Shown: positions 33,345 to 42,199 of the stretch, in pieces
How the letters are laid out: the number at the start of each line of letters is the position of its first letter
Numbering within the stretch: position 1 is the first letter of the stretch
DNA from: an uncultured Clostridia bacterium
GTDB taxonomy: Bacteria > Bacillota > Clostridia > Christensenellales > Aristaeellaceae
Reading direction: 5' to 3'
Assembly (NCBI GenBank): GCA_934662505.1
Contig: CAKUKE010000007.1
Span: 1 to 64,000, forward strand
Length of the DNA stretch: 64,000 nt
Notes under the pieces: generated by a model
Seen by the model: the letters and a program-made list of their open reading frames with translations, nothing else
The model's database searches: none
Told to the model about the DNA's origin: nothing
Made by a program: the position numbers and the translations under genes

Positions 33345-34481
33345 ATGGAGCAATTGCCTGTGGTGCGTACGGTGAAGGGCGCGCTGATCAGCGCGGCGGT
33401 GTTTGCGGCCCTGATGGGACTGTGCGCAACCCCTTTTGTACTGTGGATCATTCCCCTGATGTATCTGTTCGGCGCGTGCGCGGTAGCCACGGTCGCGCTG
33501 GCGCAGGGACTTCTGCCCGGCGCGTTCGCGCTGCTCTGCTGCGGCGGCGGGGCGTATCTGGCCTTTGGACAGGCGGGCGCGCTGCTGGCGCTGGGCTTTG
33601 CAGGGCTGCCTGCGGTCGCACTGTGCATTCTTGCCGCCCGCAGGGTGCCTTTCTGGAAAATGACGGGCGCGCTGGTGGTGTTGCAGGGGGTGTGCCAGGT
33701 GGCGCTCCTGATGATCCTGCAGGCGCAGGTGACGGGCAGCGTGTATCAGGCCGCCGGCCGGGCGGCCGTGAACTGGATGCAGGAGCAGGAGGTGTGCGAC
33801 AGCCTGCTGGTCTCCCTGTACCGTTACGGACTGATCGGGATGGAGGACGCCCTCAAGGAAAACGCGCTGGTGGCCGTGATGGGCGGATACGTCCTGTCCG
33901 ACGCGGCGCGGGCGGATATGCTTTTGTCGCTCAACACGCTGGTCGCCGGTCTGCTGGAAGGGCTGGTGCCGTCGCTGCTGGTCTCGCAGAGCATATATGG
34001 CGGCGTTCTGACCGCTGCGCTGCCTCTGAAATGCGCCGGCAGGGCGTACACCCGTGCGGCGGTGCGGGAGGAAGGTCAGGAAAAGCGGGGACTGGTGCGC
34101 AACCTGCCCGTCCCGGATGTGGGCATGCCGCCTTTTGAAAAATGGTTTCTCCCCCGGGGCTGGGGCAGCCGGGTGGGGGTACTGGCGCTGGGCTACGTGC
34201 TGAGCATGGTGACCGACGGTGCAATGGCCGTGCTGGGGCAGATGCTCTGCGGGGTGTTTTCCGCCGTGTATACCGTTCAGGGGCTGAGCACGCTCAACTT
34301 CCTGCAGCGGAAGCGGGGAGCGCGCCGGGGCTGGCGTATTGCCGCCCCCGTTCTGATGATGTGCTTCCTGCCCACCGCTACGCTCATTTTAGGGCTGGCC
34401 GATCAGGTGCTGAACCTGCGCATGCTCCGTCCCCTGCCGCCTCAGAAGCGGCCGGATGACGACGATTTTGACGATTTTTAA
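33345..34481 (+). CDS. YybS family membrane protein (DUF2232)
   Basis: This 378-residue protein has eight or so membrane helices and ends in a charged tail (RPDDDDFDDF). YybS-type proteins precede rplI and dnaC in Firmicutes and may be membrane components of a small-ligand importer-like fold, but their function is unknown. The call rests on topology, length and gene order more than on motifs. GAAAGGAG precedes the ATG. The phosphodiesterase gene gdpP, normally between yybS and rplI, is absent here: only 13 bases separate this stop from the rplI start. Confidence 0.75.
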   Translation: MEQLPVVRTVKGALISAAVFAALMGLCATPFVLWIIPLMYLFGACAVATVALAQGLLPGAFALLCCGGGAYLAFGQAGALLALGFAGLPAVALCILAARRVPFWKMTGALVVLQGVCQVALLMILQAQVTGSVYQAAGRAAVNWMQEQEVCDSLLVSLYRYGLIGMEDALKENALVAVMGGYVLSDAARADMLLSLNTLVAGLLEGLVPSLLVSQSIYGGVLTAALPLKCAGRAYTRAAVREEGQEKRGLVRNLPVPDVGMPPFEKWFLPRGWGSRVGVLALGYVLSMVTDGAMAVLGQMLCGVFSAVYTVQGLSTLNFLQRKRGARRGWRIAAPVLMMCFLPTATLILGLADQVLNLRMLRPLPPQKRPDDDDFDDF

Positions 34482-34494
34482 GGAGGAAAAACAA

Positions 34495-34947
34495 ATGAAG
34501 GTCATTCTGCTTTGCGATGTGAAGGGAACCGGTAAGAAAGACGAAATTGTCAACGTGTCCGACGGGTATGCCCGTAATTTTCTTTTCCCCAAGCGCTTTG
34601 CGGTGGAGGCCACGGCGGGCGCGTCCAAGGAAATCGAGCGCAAGCGGGCGGCGGAGCGGCAGCGGGAAATGGAGCGCCGCGCCGATGCGGAAAAGAAGGC
34701 CGGCTCCCTGCGGGGCAAGGTGATCACCCTGACGGCCAGGTGCGGCAGTCAGGGACGGCTCTACGGCAGCGTGACGGGCGCGGAAGTGGCCGAGGCGCTG
34801 GAAAAGCAGTACGGCGTGAAGGTGGATAAGCGGAAAATCGACCTGAACGACACCATCCGCACCGTGGGCGAATACGAAGCGGTGGTCAAGCTGTATCCTG
34901 AGATCAGCGCCAAAATGACGGTGCATGTGACCGGCGGGGAAGGCTGA
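34495..34947 (+). CDS. rplI: 50S ribosomal protein L9
   Basis: L9 binds 23S rRNA near the L1 stalk and helps maintain frame. At 150 residues it has the normal length. The N-terminal RNA-binding domain starts KVILLCDVKGTGKKDEIVNVSDGYARNFL, followed by the long connecting helix (KEIERKRAAERQREMERR) and the C-terminal domain with LYGSVTGAEVAEAL. AAGGAGG precedes ATG 34495. It ends 5 bases before the replicative helicase gene. Confidence 0.96.
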   Translation: MKVILLCDVKGTGKKDEIVNVSDGYARNFLFPKRFAVEATAGASKEIERKRAAERQREMERRADAEKKAGSLRGKVITLTARCGSQGRLYGSVTGAEVAEALEKQYGVKVDKRKIDLNDTIRTVGEYEAVVKLYPEISAKMTVHVTGGEG

Positions 34948-34952
34948 AGACC

Positions 34953-36302
34953 ATGAGCGAGACCGTTGCGGCCGTGCGGCCGCTGCCCCACAGTCTGGAT
35001 GCGGAGCGCAGCGTGCTGGGCGCCATTTTGCAGGACGGCGCGGCCATGATGGCGGCGGCGGAAAGCCTGACGGCGGAGGATTTTTTCACCCCCGCCCATC
35101 AGACCATTTTTACGGCGGCGCTGTCGCTGAGCCGTCAGTCCATGGCGGTGGATCTGGTGACCATGGACGCGGAGCTGCGCCGTCAGGGGCGGCTGGTGGC
35201 CGTAGGCGGCGCGGAGTATCTGGTGGAGCTGGTTCAGTTCGTGCCTACCACCGCCAACGTACGCTACTACATTCGCATCGTGCAGGAAAAGGCGACCCTG
35301 CGCAGGCTGATCGAGGCGGCGCGGGGCATTGAAAGCGAATCCTTTTCTCAGGAGGACGACCTGCCGGATATTCTCAACCATGCGGAAAAGCGGATCTTCG
35401 ACATCGCCATGCGCCGCACGGGAGAGGAAAGCCTCAAGCCCATCAAAGAGGTGCTGCTGAACACCTTTACCCAGATCGAGGAATACGCCCGGCTCAAGGG
35501 CGGGGTGTCCGGCGTACCCACCGGATTTTACGATCTGGATAACCTGCTGACCGGTCTGCACGGGGGCGAACTGATCCTGGTGGGCGCCCGTCCGTCCATG
35601 GGCAAGACCAGCTTTGCCATCAACATCGCTACCCACGCCGCCCTGAAAAAGAAAAAGGTGGCCGTGTTTTCGCTGGAAATGCCCCGGGAGCAGATCGCCC
35701 TGCGCATGCTTTGCGGCGACGCCCGGGTGAACATGCAGGCCGTCCGGCAGGGCACGCTGCGGGATGAGGACTGGATGAAGCTGGCCAAGTCGCTGGGCCC
35801 CCTGTCCGCAAGCGATGTGTATATTGATGACACGGCGGGGCTGTCGCCCACGCAGGTGCGCTCCCGCTGCCGGCGGCTGATGATGGATCACGGGCTGGAT
35901 CTGATCATCATCGACTACCTGCAGCTGATGGCGGCGGACGGCCGGGTGGAGAACCGTCAGCTGGAGGTCAGCGAGATCTCCCGCGGTCTCAAGGCCATTG
36001 CGCTGGAACTGAAGGTGCCCCTCATCGCCTGCGCCCAGCTGTCCCGCGCCAATACTCAGCGCGCGGTGAAAAAGCCCATGCTGAGCGACCTGCGCGACTC
36101 CGGCTCCATCGAGCAGGACGCGGATGTGTGTATGTTTCTGCACAGGGAGTCCTACTACGACGACACCGTGCAGGAAAAAAACGTGGCGGAGGTCATTGTG
36201 GCCAAGCAGCGCAACGGCCCGCTGGGCACCATCAAGGTGGCGTGGCTGGGCGAATATACCCTGTTTGACAATCTGGCCGGCGGCGGTCTGGTGCAGGGCT
36301 GA
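34953..36302 (+). CDS. dnaC: Replicative DNA helicase DnaB/DnaC
   Basis: This is the hexameric 5' to 3' helicase of the replication fork (DnaB of E. coli, DnaC of Bacillus). The 449 residues contain the N-terminal DnaB domain starting PHSLDAERSVLGAIL, the linker, and a RecA-like motor. The motor has Walker A ARPSMGKT near residue 212, Walker B LIIIDYLQLM, and SDLRDSGSIEQDAD. No intein is visible. The gene is the last of the yybS-rplI-dnaC unit and is followed by a terminator-like hairpin. Confidence 0.97.
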   Translation: MSETVAAVRPLPHSLDAERSVLGAILQDGAAMMAAAESLTAEDFFTPAHQTIFTAALSLSRQSMAVDLVTMDAELRRQGRLVAVGGAEYLVELVQFVPTTANVRYYIRIVQEKATLRRLIEAARGIESESFSQEDDLPDILNHAEKRIFDIAMRRTGEESLKPIKEVLLNTFTQIEEYARLKGGVSGVPTGFYDLDNLLTGLHGGELILVGARPSMGKTSFAINIATHAALKKKKVAVFSLEMPREQIALRMLCGDARVNMQAVRQGTLRDEDWMKLAKSLGPLSASDVYIDDTAGLSPTQVRSRCRRLMMDHGLDLIIIDYLQLMAADGRVENRQLEVSEISRGLKAIALELKVPLIACAQLSRANTQRAVKKPMLSDLRDSGSIEQDADVCMFLHRESYYDDTVQEKNVAEVIVAKQRNGPLGTIKVAWLGEYTLFDNLAGGGLVQG

Positions 36303-36311
36303 GCCGTCTGC

Positions 36312-36337
36312 AAGGGCGCGCGTAAGCCGCCCTTTTT
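36312..36337 (+). terminator. Terminator after dnaC
   Basis: The 7-bp stem AAGGGCG/CGCCCTT is followed by a T-run; a modest but well-placed hairpin. Confidence 0.7.
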
Positions 36338-36385
36338 CCGAATAGGACGCGAATAAACAATCAATCATATAAAGGGGTCTGTTTC

Positions 36386-37477
36386 ATGGAACAACAACGG
36401 CTTTCCGCGATGGTCAAGGACATGCGCTTTGAGGGCTTCCTGCTGGTGCGTATGGCCGAGCAGCGCTCCTCCTCCAACGGCAGCAAGTATCTGGACATGA
36501 CGCTGTGCGACAAATCCGGCGACCTGAACGCCAAAATGTGGGACGGCACCGTCAACCCGCCCAAGGTGGGCAGCGTGGTGAAGGTGCGGGCGACCATTCA
36601 GGAATACAACGGACGATTGCAGATGCGGGTGGAAAAAATGCGTCCCAGACAGGAAGGGGACGACGCGCCGCTGGACGCACTGATGCCCTGCGCGCCGGAA
36701 AAGCCCGAGGCAATGTTCGCGGAGATTCAGGCGGCGATCGACGAAATGACCTGGGAAGACCTGAAAAAGCTGACACGGGAGATGGTGAACGCAGTTCGCG
36801 AAAAGCTGATGTATTTTCCTGCCGCCCAGCGGCTGCATCACGCCGAGCGCAGCGGGCTGATGCACCACACCACCTCCATGCTGCGGGTGGCCAGGGCGGT
36901 GCTGCCCCTGTATCCCTTCCTGAACGGCGACCTGCTCTGCGCCGGGGTGATCGTGCACGACCTGAGCAAGACCGTGGAAATGCTCTCCGATGAGGCGGGC
37001 AATGTGACGGATTATTCCAAGGAAGGGCTTCTGCTGGGACATCTGGTGGACGGTGTGGCGCAGGTGCGTCTGGCCGCGCAGCGGGCAGGGGTGGAAGGGG
37101 AATGCGTGACCCTTCTGTCCCACATGGTCATTTCCCACCACGGGGTGCCGGAGTTCGGCTCGCCCCGGGCGCCCATGTTCCCCGAGGCGGAAATGCTGCA
37201 CATGATCGACGATATGGACGCGAAAATGAACGAAATGGAAGGCGTGCTGCGGCGTACGCCCGCAGGCGCGTTTTCGGAGAAGATCTGGTCGCTGGACCGT
37301 CGGCTGTATCACCCCCTGTATCCGGAAAAGACGGAGGGGACGGAAGGTGCGGCGCAGGCGGCCGGAAAAACCGCGGCGGCCGGAAAGCCTGAGGCTGCGC
37401 CTGCTCGCAGCGGACAGACGGAGAAGCCCCGTTACCCCCGGCCGGACGCGCAGCAGGCTTACGAAGGGCTTTTATAA
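36386..37477 (+). CDS. YhaM-like 3'-5' exoribonuclease (OB fold and HD domain)
   Basis: The 363 residues match the YhaM family, which trims RNA and single-stranded DNA from the 3' end. The N-terminal OB-fold nucleic-acid-binding domain spans about residues 12-92 (SSNGSKYLDMTLCDKSGDLNAKMWDG in two parts). The HD domain has LHHAERSGLMHHTTSMLRVA, VIVHDLSK and MVISHHG as metal-binding segments. The C-terminal 45 residues are alanine/proline-rich and probably disordered. GTCTG-rich sequence precedes the ATG, with AAAGGGG 9-13 bases upstream. Confidence 0.88.
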   Translation: MEQQRLSAMVKDMRFEGFLLVRMAEQRSSSNGSKYLDMTLCDKSGDLNAKMWDGTVNPPKVGSVVKVRATIQEYNGRLQMRVEKMRPRQEGDDAPLDALMPCAPEKPEAMFAEIQAAIDEMTWEDLKKLTREMVNAVREKLMYFPAAQRLHHAERSGLMHHTTSMLRVARAVLPLYPFLNGDLLCAGVIVHDLSKTVEMLSDEAGNVTDYSKEGLLLGHLVDGVAQVRLAAQRAGVEGECVTLLSHMVISHHGVPEFGSPRAPMFPEAEMLHMIDDMDAKMNEMEGVLRRTPAGAFSEKIWSLDRRLYHPLYPEKTEGTEGAAQAAGKTAAAGKPEAAPARSGQTEKPRYPRPDAQQAYEGLL

Positions 37478-37561
37478 GCCTGTCCGGGATGCGGCGGCGG
37501 AAGCAAAGCAATTTTTTCTGTAAAAAAGCATGTTTTTTTCGTGAAACGAGCCGGAACAATC

Positions 37562-37590
37562 TTGACGAAAATATCAATAATTGTTACAAT
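37562..37590 (+). promoter_or_regulatory. Promoter of the lipoprotein gene
   Basis: TTGACG (37562-37567) and TACAAT (37585-37590) are spaced 17 bases apart in an AT-rich pocket. Confidence 0.85.
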
Positions 37591-37662
37591 ACAATTAACC
37601 GTATGGCATTTTCCCCGGAAGGCGTCCGTCCGGCGCTTTCAGGTCAAGGAGGTTTGAACCCG

Positions 37663-38460
37663 ATGAAACATGCGCTGACCCGAAAAGGACTGCTCTGCAT
37701 TCTGCTGCTTGCGCTGGCGCTCGGTCTGTGCGCCTGCGCTCAGGGAACGCCGGAGGCGCAGGATACGCCCCTGCCTCAGCAGCAGGATCCCCTGACGGTG
37801 ACCGACGCGCCGACCGACGATCCGCTGCCCGCAGGGTACGACCCTACCAGCGAGGAGGACGACGGTCCCAGTTATCAGGGCGGTGAATACAACGAAATGG
37901 GGCAGGCTGTTTCCGCGGGCGCCACGGCGATCCCGCTGGATCCCATTGATATGCCCACCGCGACGCCCCGTCCCGAGCTGACCTTCACCTATACCAAGGT
38001 GACGCTGGATGGGCTGGGGCTGACCTTTGAAATTCCCGGAACCTTCGTCATGGACGACAGCGTGGCGGGGCAGGTGACGTTTACCGACCCCAACACCCTG
38101 GACAAGGTCAACGCGACGATCACGGTCAGAATTGCCGCCGTGGCCAGCGATTATAAGGTGGACGACGTGAAGACCGAGCTGCAGAATACGCTCAGCGCCA
38201 TGGGACAGTACAACTATACCAAGTGGGAAGTGAGCGACCCCACCGCCCGCAAGCTGCTGAACAAGGACGGCTATTACGCCGATTACCGGGGCGTCATGAC
38301 TGACGGCACCATTGTGCGCGGACGGGTGCAGATGTCCCTGCTGGACGATAACCGTCTGCTCAGCGTGTCCATGAATTGCCCCGGCTGGTTCAACACCAGC
38401 TATCAGAAAGTATTCGCCCAGCTGCGCAGCACGCTGGAAAGCGTCACCGCCGGGCAGTAA
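37663..38460 (+). CDS. Putative lipoprotein of unknown function
   Basis: This 265-residue protein has a signal peptide with a possible lipobox ending at a cysteine (ALGLCAC) and then a linker of about 85 residues rich in T, P, Q and D. A folded C-terminal domain begins at about residue 105 (LTFTYTKVTLDGLGLTFEIPGTF) and resembles small secreted domains with no known activity. Its pattern of YTKWEVSDPTARKLLNKDGYYADY does not identify a family for me. AAGGAGG lies 10 bases before ATG 37663. It has its own promoter and terminator, so it is a single-gene unit. Confidence 0.75.
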   Translation: MKHALTRKGLLCILLLALALGLCACAQGTPEAQDTPLPQQQDPLTVTDAPTDDPLPAGYDPTSEEDDGPSYQGGEYNEMGQAVSAGATAIPLDPIDMPTATPRPELTFTYTKVTLDGLGLTFEIPGTFVMDDSVAGQVTFTDPNTLDKVNATITVRIAAVASDYKVDDVKTELQNTLSAMGQYNYTKWEVSDPTARKLLNKDGYYADYRGVMTDGTIVRGRVQMSLLDDNRLLSVSMNCPGWFNTSYQKVFAQLRSTLESVTAGQ

Positions 38461-38472
38461 ACCGTTTCCCCT

Positions 38473-38506
38473 GCCGGGCACGGCCGAAGACCGTGCCCGG
38501 ATTTTA
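38473..38506 (+). terminator. Terminator after the lipoprotein gene
   Basis: The 10-bp perfect stem CCGGGCACGG/CCGTGCCCGG is followed by ATTTTAT. Confidence 0.88.
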
Positions 38507-38605
38507 TGTGTCCGCCCTGCGGCGCCCCGGAAGGAAAGGGCGCGCGGGCTGTCGGAACAGAAAACAGCTGCGCGCATGCTGCGCGACGGAAAGGAACATG
38601 ATTTT

Positions 38606-39595
38606 GTGAGCACATCCCGTTTCGCCCTGTTTGTAGATCTGGAAAACTGCGGCGCCAAGGCCGCGACCCTCAACAGCATTCTGGAAAAGGTGAAAATAAG
38701 AGGCGACATCCTGCTGGGCAAGGTGTACGGCTATACCGACCGTTTCAGCGACCTGAAGGAAATCCTGCTGAGCAACACCTTCTCGGTGGTGCCCTCCATC
38801 CGCTACGGCATCTCCCAGAAAAACAACGCGGACATTCTGCTGGTCATCGACGCGCTGGAGGTGGCCTACACCAACCCCCTCATCGACAGCTTCTGCATCG
38901 TGTCCGGCGACAGCGATTATACGCCGCTGGTAGGGCGGCTCAAAAGCATGGGCAAGTTCGTGCTGGGCATTTCCCGCAGCGAGGTGGCCAGCTCCATTTT
39001 CATCAACGCCTGCAACGAATTCCAGTTTCTGGAAAGCGTGAACGCCGCCAACCGGGACGACCGCCGCAAGCGCTCCGCCGCCAAGGACGAGCCGCTGGAC
39101 GACGCGGGGCTCAATAAGCTGCTGGAGGGGATTCTGGCCGAGCAGGACGAGGACGAAATGTACGCCAGCGAGCTCAAGGGCGTGCTTTTGCGCCTGCGGC
39201 CGGATTTCAATGAAAAATCCTTCGGCTGCGCCAGCTTCGGCAAGCTGCTGACCAAGCTGTCCCAGAAGTTCGGCACGCTGAAGATCAAAAACGATAATTA
39301 CAACGTGCTGGTGTCGCTGGGTACGGAGGAAACCGAGCCGAAAAACGCCGCCCAGATGACACGGGAAAACTGGCAGGAGGTTTTCCGCGAGCAGCTGCGC
39401 CGCTACAAGGACGACGGCTTCGAGCGGGTGAATCCCTCCATCCTCAAGGCGGATATTCAGGCCGCCTATCCGGATTATTCCGAGCGGCTCATCGGGTTCA
39501 AGCGCTTTTCCGATGTGCTCAAGAGTCTGGAAAAAAGCGGTCTGCTGGCGCTGGAGACCGATCATCAGAACAACATGCTCATCCGCATGCTGTAA
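38606..39595 (+). CDS. NYN (PIN-like) ribonuclease-type protein with LOTUS-like C-terminal domains
   Basis: This 329-residue protein has an N-terminal NYN/LabA-like domain of the PIN nuclease superfamily. Conserved acidic residues sit in ALFVDLENCG, NNADILLVIDALE and FCIVSGDSDYTPLV, as expected for a metal-dependent RNase. Two C-terminal winged-helix segments (about 165-235 and 260-329, the first with VLLRLRPDFNEKSFGCASFGKLL) resemble OST-HTH/LOTUS RNA-binding modules. The GTG at 38606 is preferred because GGAAAGGAA lies 9-10 bases upstream; ATG 38576 has no such site. The RNA target is unknown. Confidence 0.85.
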   Translation: MSTSRFALFVDLENCGAKAATLNSILEKVKIRGDILLGKVYGYTDRFSDLKEILLSNTFSVVPSIRYGISQKNNADILLVIDALEVAYTNPLIDSFCIVSGDSDYTPLVGRLKSMGKFVLGISRSEVASSIFINACNEFQFLESVNAANRDDRRKRSAAKDEPLDDAGLNKLLEGILAEQDEDEMYASELKGVLLRLRPDFNEKSFGCASFGKLLTKLSQKFGTLKIKNDNYNVLVSLGTEETEPKNAAQMTRENWQEVFREQLRRYKDDGFERVNPSILKADIQAAYPDYSERLIGFKRFSDVLKSLEKSGLLALETDHQNNMLIRML

Positions 39596-39690
39596 CGCGT
39601 CCTTGTCCGCCCCATCGGCAAAAAGGCGCCGTGTTCAGCCTCCGGGCATTTTCGGATGAAAAACGCATCCGTCGGCGCGGCCGCCGGGGC

Positions 39691-39719
39691 TTGACGAAAC
39701 GGCGCAAAAGAGGTATGAT
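39691..39719 (+). promoter_or_regulatory. Promoter of the metG T-box transcript
   Basis: TTGACG (39691-39696) and TATGAT (39714-39719) are spaced 17 bases apart and place transcription start at the beginning of the T-box leader. Confidence 0.8.
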
Positions 39720-39725
39720 GTTTTT

Positions 39726-39980
39726 ATTGCAGAGAAGGAGAGAGTAGTCCCGGAAAGCCTGCAGAGAGCGTTCGGAGGGTGCAAGAACGCGGCGGAAGGG
39801 GATGAACATGGCTCCGGAGCACGCGGGTGCAAGCACGTTCAGCCCCGCCGGGTCGCGCCGATATCCGCGGCTTAACGAAGGCACGGTTCGCTGCGCATGC
39901 CGCGGCGCCGGGCAAAACAGGGTGGTACCGCGTTGACACACGCCCCTGCATCTCTCTCAAGGGATGCGGGGGCGTTTTTT
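39726..39980 (+). promoter_or_regulatory. T-box leader with a methionine (AUG) specifier
   Basis: A tRNA-sensing leader that allows metG transcription when tRNA-Met is uncharged. Seen directly: the AGTAG motif near 39744, stem I sequence with GAACATGGCTCCGGAGC, giving AUG (39808-39810) as specifier codon, and the T-box sequence AGGGTGGTACCGCG at 39919-39932. It ends in a terminator with a 12-bp stem (39941-39952 with 39963-39974) and six Ts. The specifier agrees with the downstream methionyl-tRNA synthetase. This explains most of the 447-base gap between genes. Confidence 0.95.
39941..39980 (+). terminator. Regulated terminator of the T-box
   Basis: CGCCCCTGCATC pairs with GATGCGGGGGCG and is followed by TTTTTT. 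The T-box sequence upstream forms the competing antiterminator. Confidence 0.92.
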
Positions 39981-40042
39981 CAAAAAGAACGCGCCGGCAG
40001 CCCGAAAAAACGACCGTCATTCATCATGAAAGGAAAGCGTGA

Positions 40043-42085
40043 TTGCATATGTGCGACGCCTGCAGCGAGAAAAAGACCTTCTACGTCACGACCCCCATCT
40101 ACTACCCCTCCGGCAACATGCACATCGGCCACACCTACACCACCGTGGCCGCCGATACCCTGCGCCGCTTTAAAAAACTGACGGGGTACGACGCCTATAT
40201 GCTCACCGGTACCGACGAGCACGGGCAGAAAATCGAGCGCAAGGCGCAGGAAAAGGGCGTGTCGCCTCAGGCCTACGTGGACGAGATCGTCGCCAATACC
40301 AAGGAATTGTGGAAGCTGATGGAGGTGGAGTACGACGACTTCATCCGCACCACCGACGAGCGGCATGTGAAGGCCGTGCAGAAGATTTTCCGCCGTTTCT
40401 ACGAGCAGGGCGACATTTACAAGAGCGCCTACGAGGGGCAGTACTGCGCCCAGTGCGAAGCGTTCTGGACGCCCACCCAGCTCAAGGAGGGCAACCTGTG
40501 CCCCGATTGCGGCCGTCCCACCGAGCTGGTGCGGGAGGAAAGCTATTTCTTCAGGATGAGCAAGTATCAGGACTGGCTGATGGACTACATCACCGCCCAT
40601 CCCGATTTTATTCAGCCTGCCAGCCGCGCCAACGAGATGATCAACAATTTCCTCAAGCCCGGTCTGCAGGATCTGTGCGTCAGCCGCACCAGCTTCAAGT
40701 GGGGCATCCCCGTGGATTTTGATCCCAAACACGTGGTATATGTGTGGATCGACGCGCTGACCAACTATATCACCGCACTGGGCTATACCACCGATCAGGA
40801 CGAGCTGTTCAGAAAGTTCTGGCCGGCCGACGTGCATCTGGTGGGCAAGGAAATCGTCCGGTTCCACACCATTTACTGGCCCATCATGCTCCACGCGCTG
40901 GGGCTGCCCCTGCCCAGGCAGGTGTTCGCGCACGGGTGGCTGCTGTTCGGCAACGACAAAATGAGCAAATCCAAGGGCAACGTGGTGTACGCGCAGCCCA
41001 TTGTGGCGCGGTACGGCGCGGACGCGCTGCGGTATTACCTGATGCGGGAAATGCCCTTCGGCGCGGACGGCAACTATACCAACGAGGCGTTCCTGACCCG
41101 TATGAACGCGGATCTGGCCAACGACCTGGGCAACCTGGTGTCCCGTACGGTGGCGATGATCGAGAAATACTTCGGCGGCGCGCTGCCTGCCTGGACGGAT
41201 GCGGACGACGGTGAAACGGGCCGCACCCTGCGGGAGCATGCCCTTGCCCTGCCCCGGCTGGCAGCGGAGCAGATGGACAGGCTGCAATTCTCTCAGGCGC
41301 TGACCGAGATCTGGAAAGTGGTGGGCGAGTGCAATAAGTACATCGACGCCATGCAGCCCTGGGTGCTGGGTCGGGACGAGGCGCAAAAGCCCCTGCTGGC
41401 CAATGTGATGCTGACGCTGGCCGAATGCGTACGGTTTGTGGCCGTGCTGATCGGCCCCTTCATGCCTGCCACGCCCGGGCGGATCTTTGAGCAGCTGGGG
41501 CTGCAGGATGAGCGCCTTAAAACGTGGGAGAGTCTGAGCGTGTTCGGCAAAATGCCCGCCGGTCAGCAGGTGAAAAAGGGCGAGGCGCTGTTCCCCCGCA
41601 TTGATGTGAAAAAGGAAGCGGCGGCGCTGTCCGGCGCGGAGGAGACGGAAAAGAGCGCCGACCCCGGTCAGAAGGCAGAAAAGAAACAGGAAAAGCCGGC
41701 GCAGAAGGCGGAAAAGAAGCAGGAGAAAAAACAGGAGCTGCCTGAGGGCTGCATCGGCTTTGGCGATTTTGAAAAGGTGCAGCTGCGGGTGGCGCGGGTG
41801 TGCGACTGCCAGCGGGTGGAAAAGAGCGAAAAGCTGCTGCGGTTTGATCTGAACATCGGTACGGAGCACCGCACCGTACTGTCCGGCATCGCCCGGTTCT
41901 ACGTGCCGGAGGAGCTGGTGGGCAAAAATCTGGTGCTGCTGGCCAATCTGGCGCCCAGAAAAATCATGGGCACCTTCAGTCAGGGCATGCTGCTGTCCGC
42001 CTTTGTGGAAAATGAGGATGGTTCGGAAACCCTGCGCGTGCTGACGGTGGACGACGCCATGCCGGCGGGCGCGCAGATCGGCTGA
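40043..42085 (+). CDS. metG: Methionyl-tRNA synthetase
   Basis: It charges tRNA-Met in the cytoplasm. The 680 residues include the HIGH motif (MHIGHTYTT, about residues 27-34), zinc-knuckle cysteines (CAQC and CPDC), and the KMSKSKGN motif near residue 305. An anticodon-binding helical domain follows, then a lysine/glutamate-rich linker (about 535-565) and a C-terminal tRNA-binding OB-fold (starting GFGDFEKVQLRVARV). The start is uncertain: TTG at 40043 has AAAGGA at ideal spacing, while ATG at 40049 lies farther from it. Expression is controlled by the upstream T-box. Confidence 0.96.
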   Translation: MHMCDACSEKKTFYVTTPIYYPSGNMHIGHTYTTVAADTLRRFKKLTGYDAYMLTGTDEHGQKIERKAQEKGVSPQAYVDEIVANTKELWKLMEVEYDDFIRTTDERHVKAVQKIFRRFYEQGDIYKSAYEGQYCAQCEAFWTPTQLKEGNLCPDCGRPTELVREESYFFRMSKYQDWLMDYITAHPDFIQPASRANEMINNFLKPGLQDLCVSRTSFKWGIPVDFDPKHVVYVWIDALTNYITALGYTTDQDELFRKFWPADVHLVGKEIVRFHTIYWPIMLHALGLPLPRQVFAHGWLLFGNDKMSKSKGNVVYAQPIVARYGADALRYYLMREMPFGADGNYTNEAFLTRMNADLANDLGNLVSRTVAMIEKYFGGALPAWTDADDGETGRTLREHALALPRLAAEQMDRLQFSQALTEIWKVVGECNKYIDAMQPWVLGRDEAQKPLLANVMLTLAECVRFVAVLIGPFMPATPGRIFEQLGLQDERLKTWESLSVFGKMPAGQQVKKGEALFPRIDVKKEAAALSGAEETEKSADPGQKAEKKQEKPAQKAEKKQEKKQELPEGCIGFGDFEKVQLRVARVCDCQRVEKSEKLLRFDLNIGTEHRTVLSGIARFYVPEELVGKNLVLLANLAPRKIMGTFSQGMLLSAFVENEDGSETLRVLTVDDAMPAGAQIG

Positions 42086-42104
42086 AACAGAACAGTGTAT
42101 GGCT

Positions 42105-42138
42105 GGACGGGGAAAGGGCGACCGCTCCCCGTCCTTTT
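42105..42138 (+). terminator. Terminator after metG
   Basis: GGACGGGG pairs with CCCCGTCC and is followed by TTTT. Confidence 0.85.
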
Positions 42139-42199
42139 CACCCTTCCGGGGCGGGCAACGGTTCGCGTCCCTGGGCAATAAGACAGCGAGGTCTTTGGC

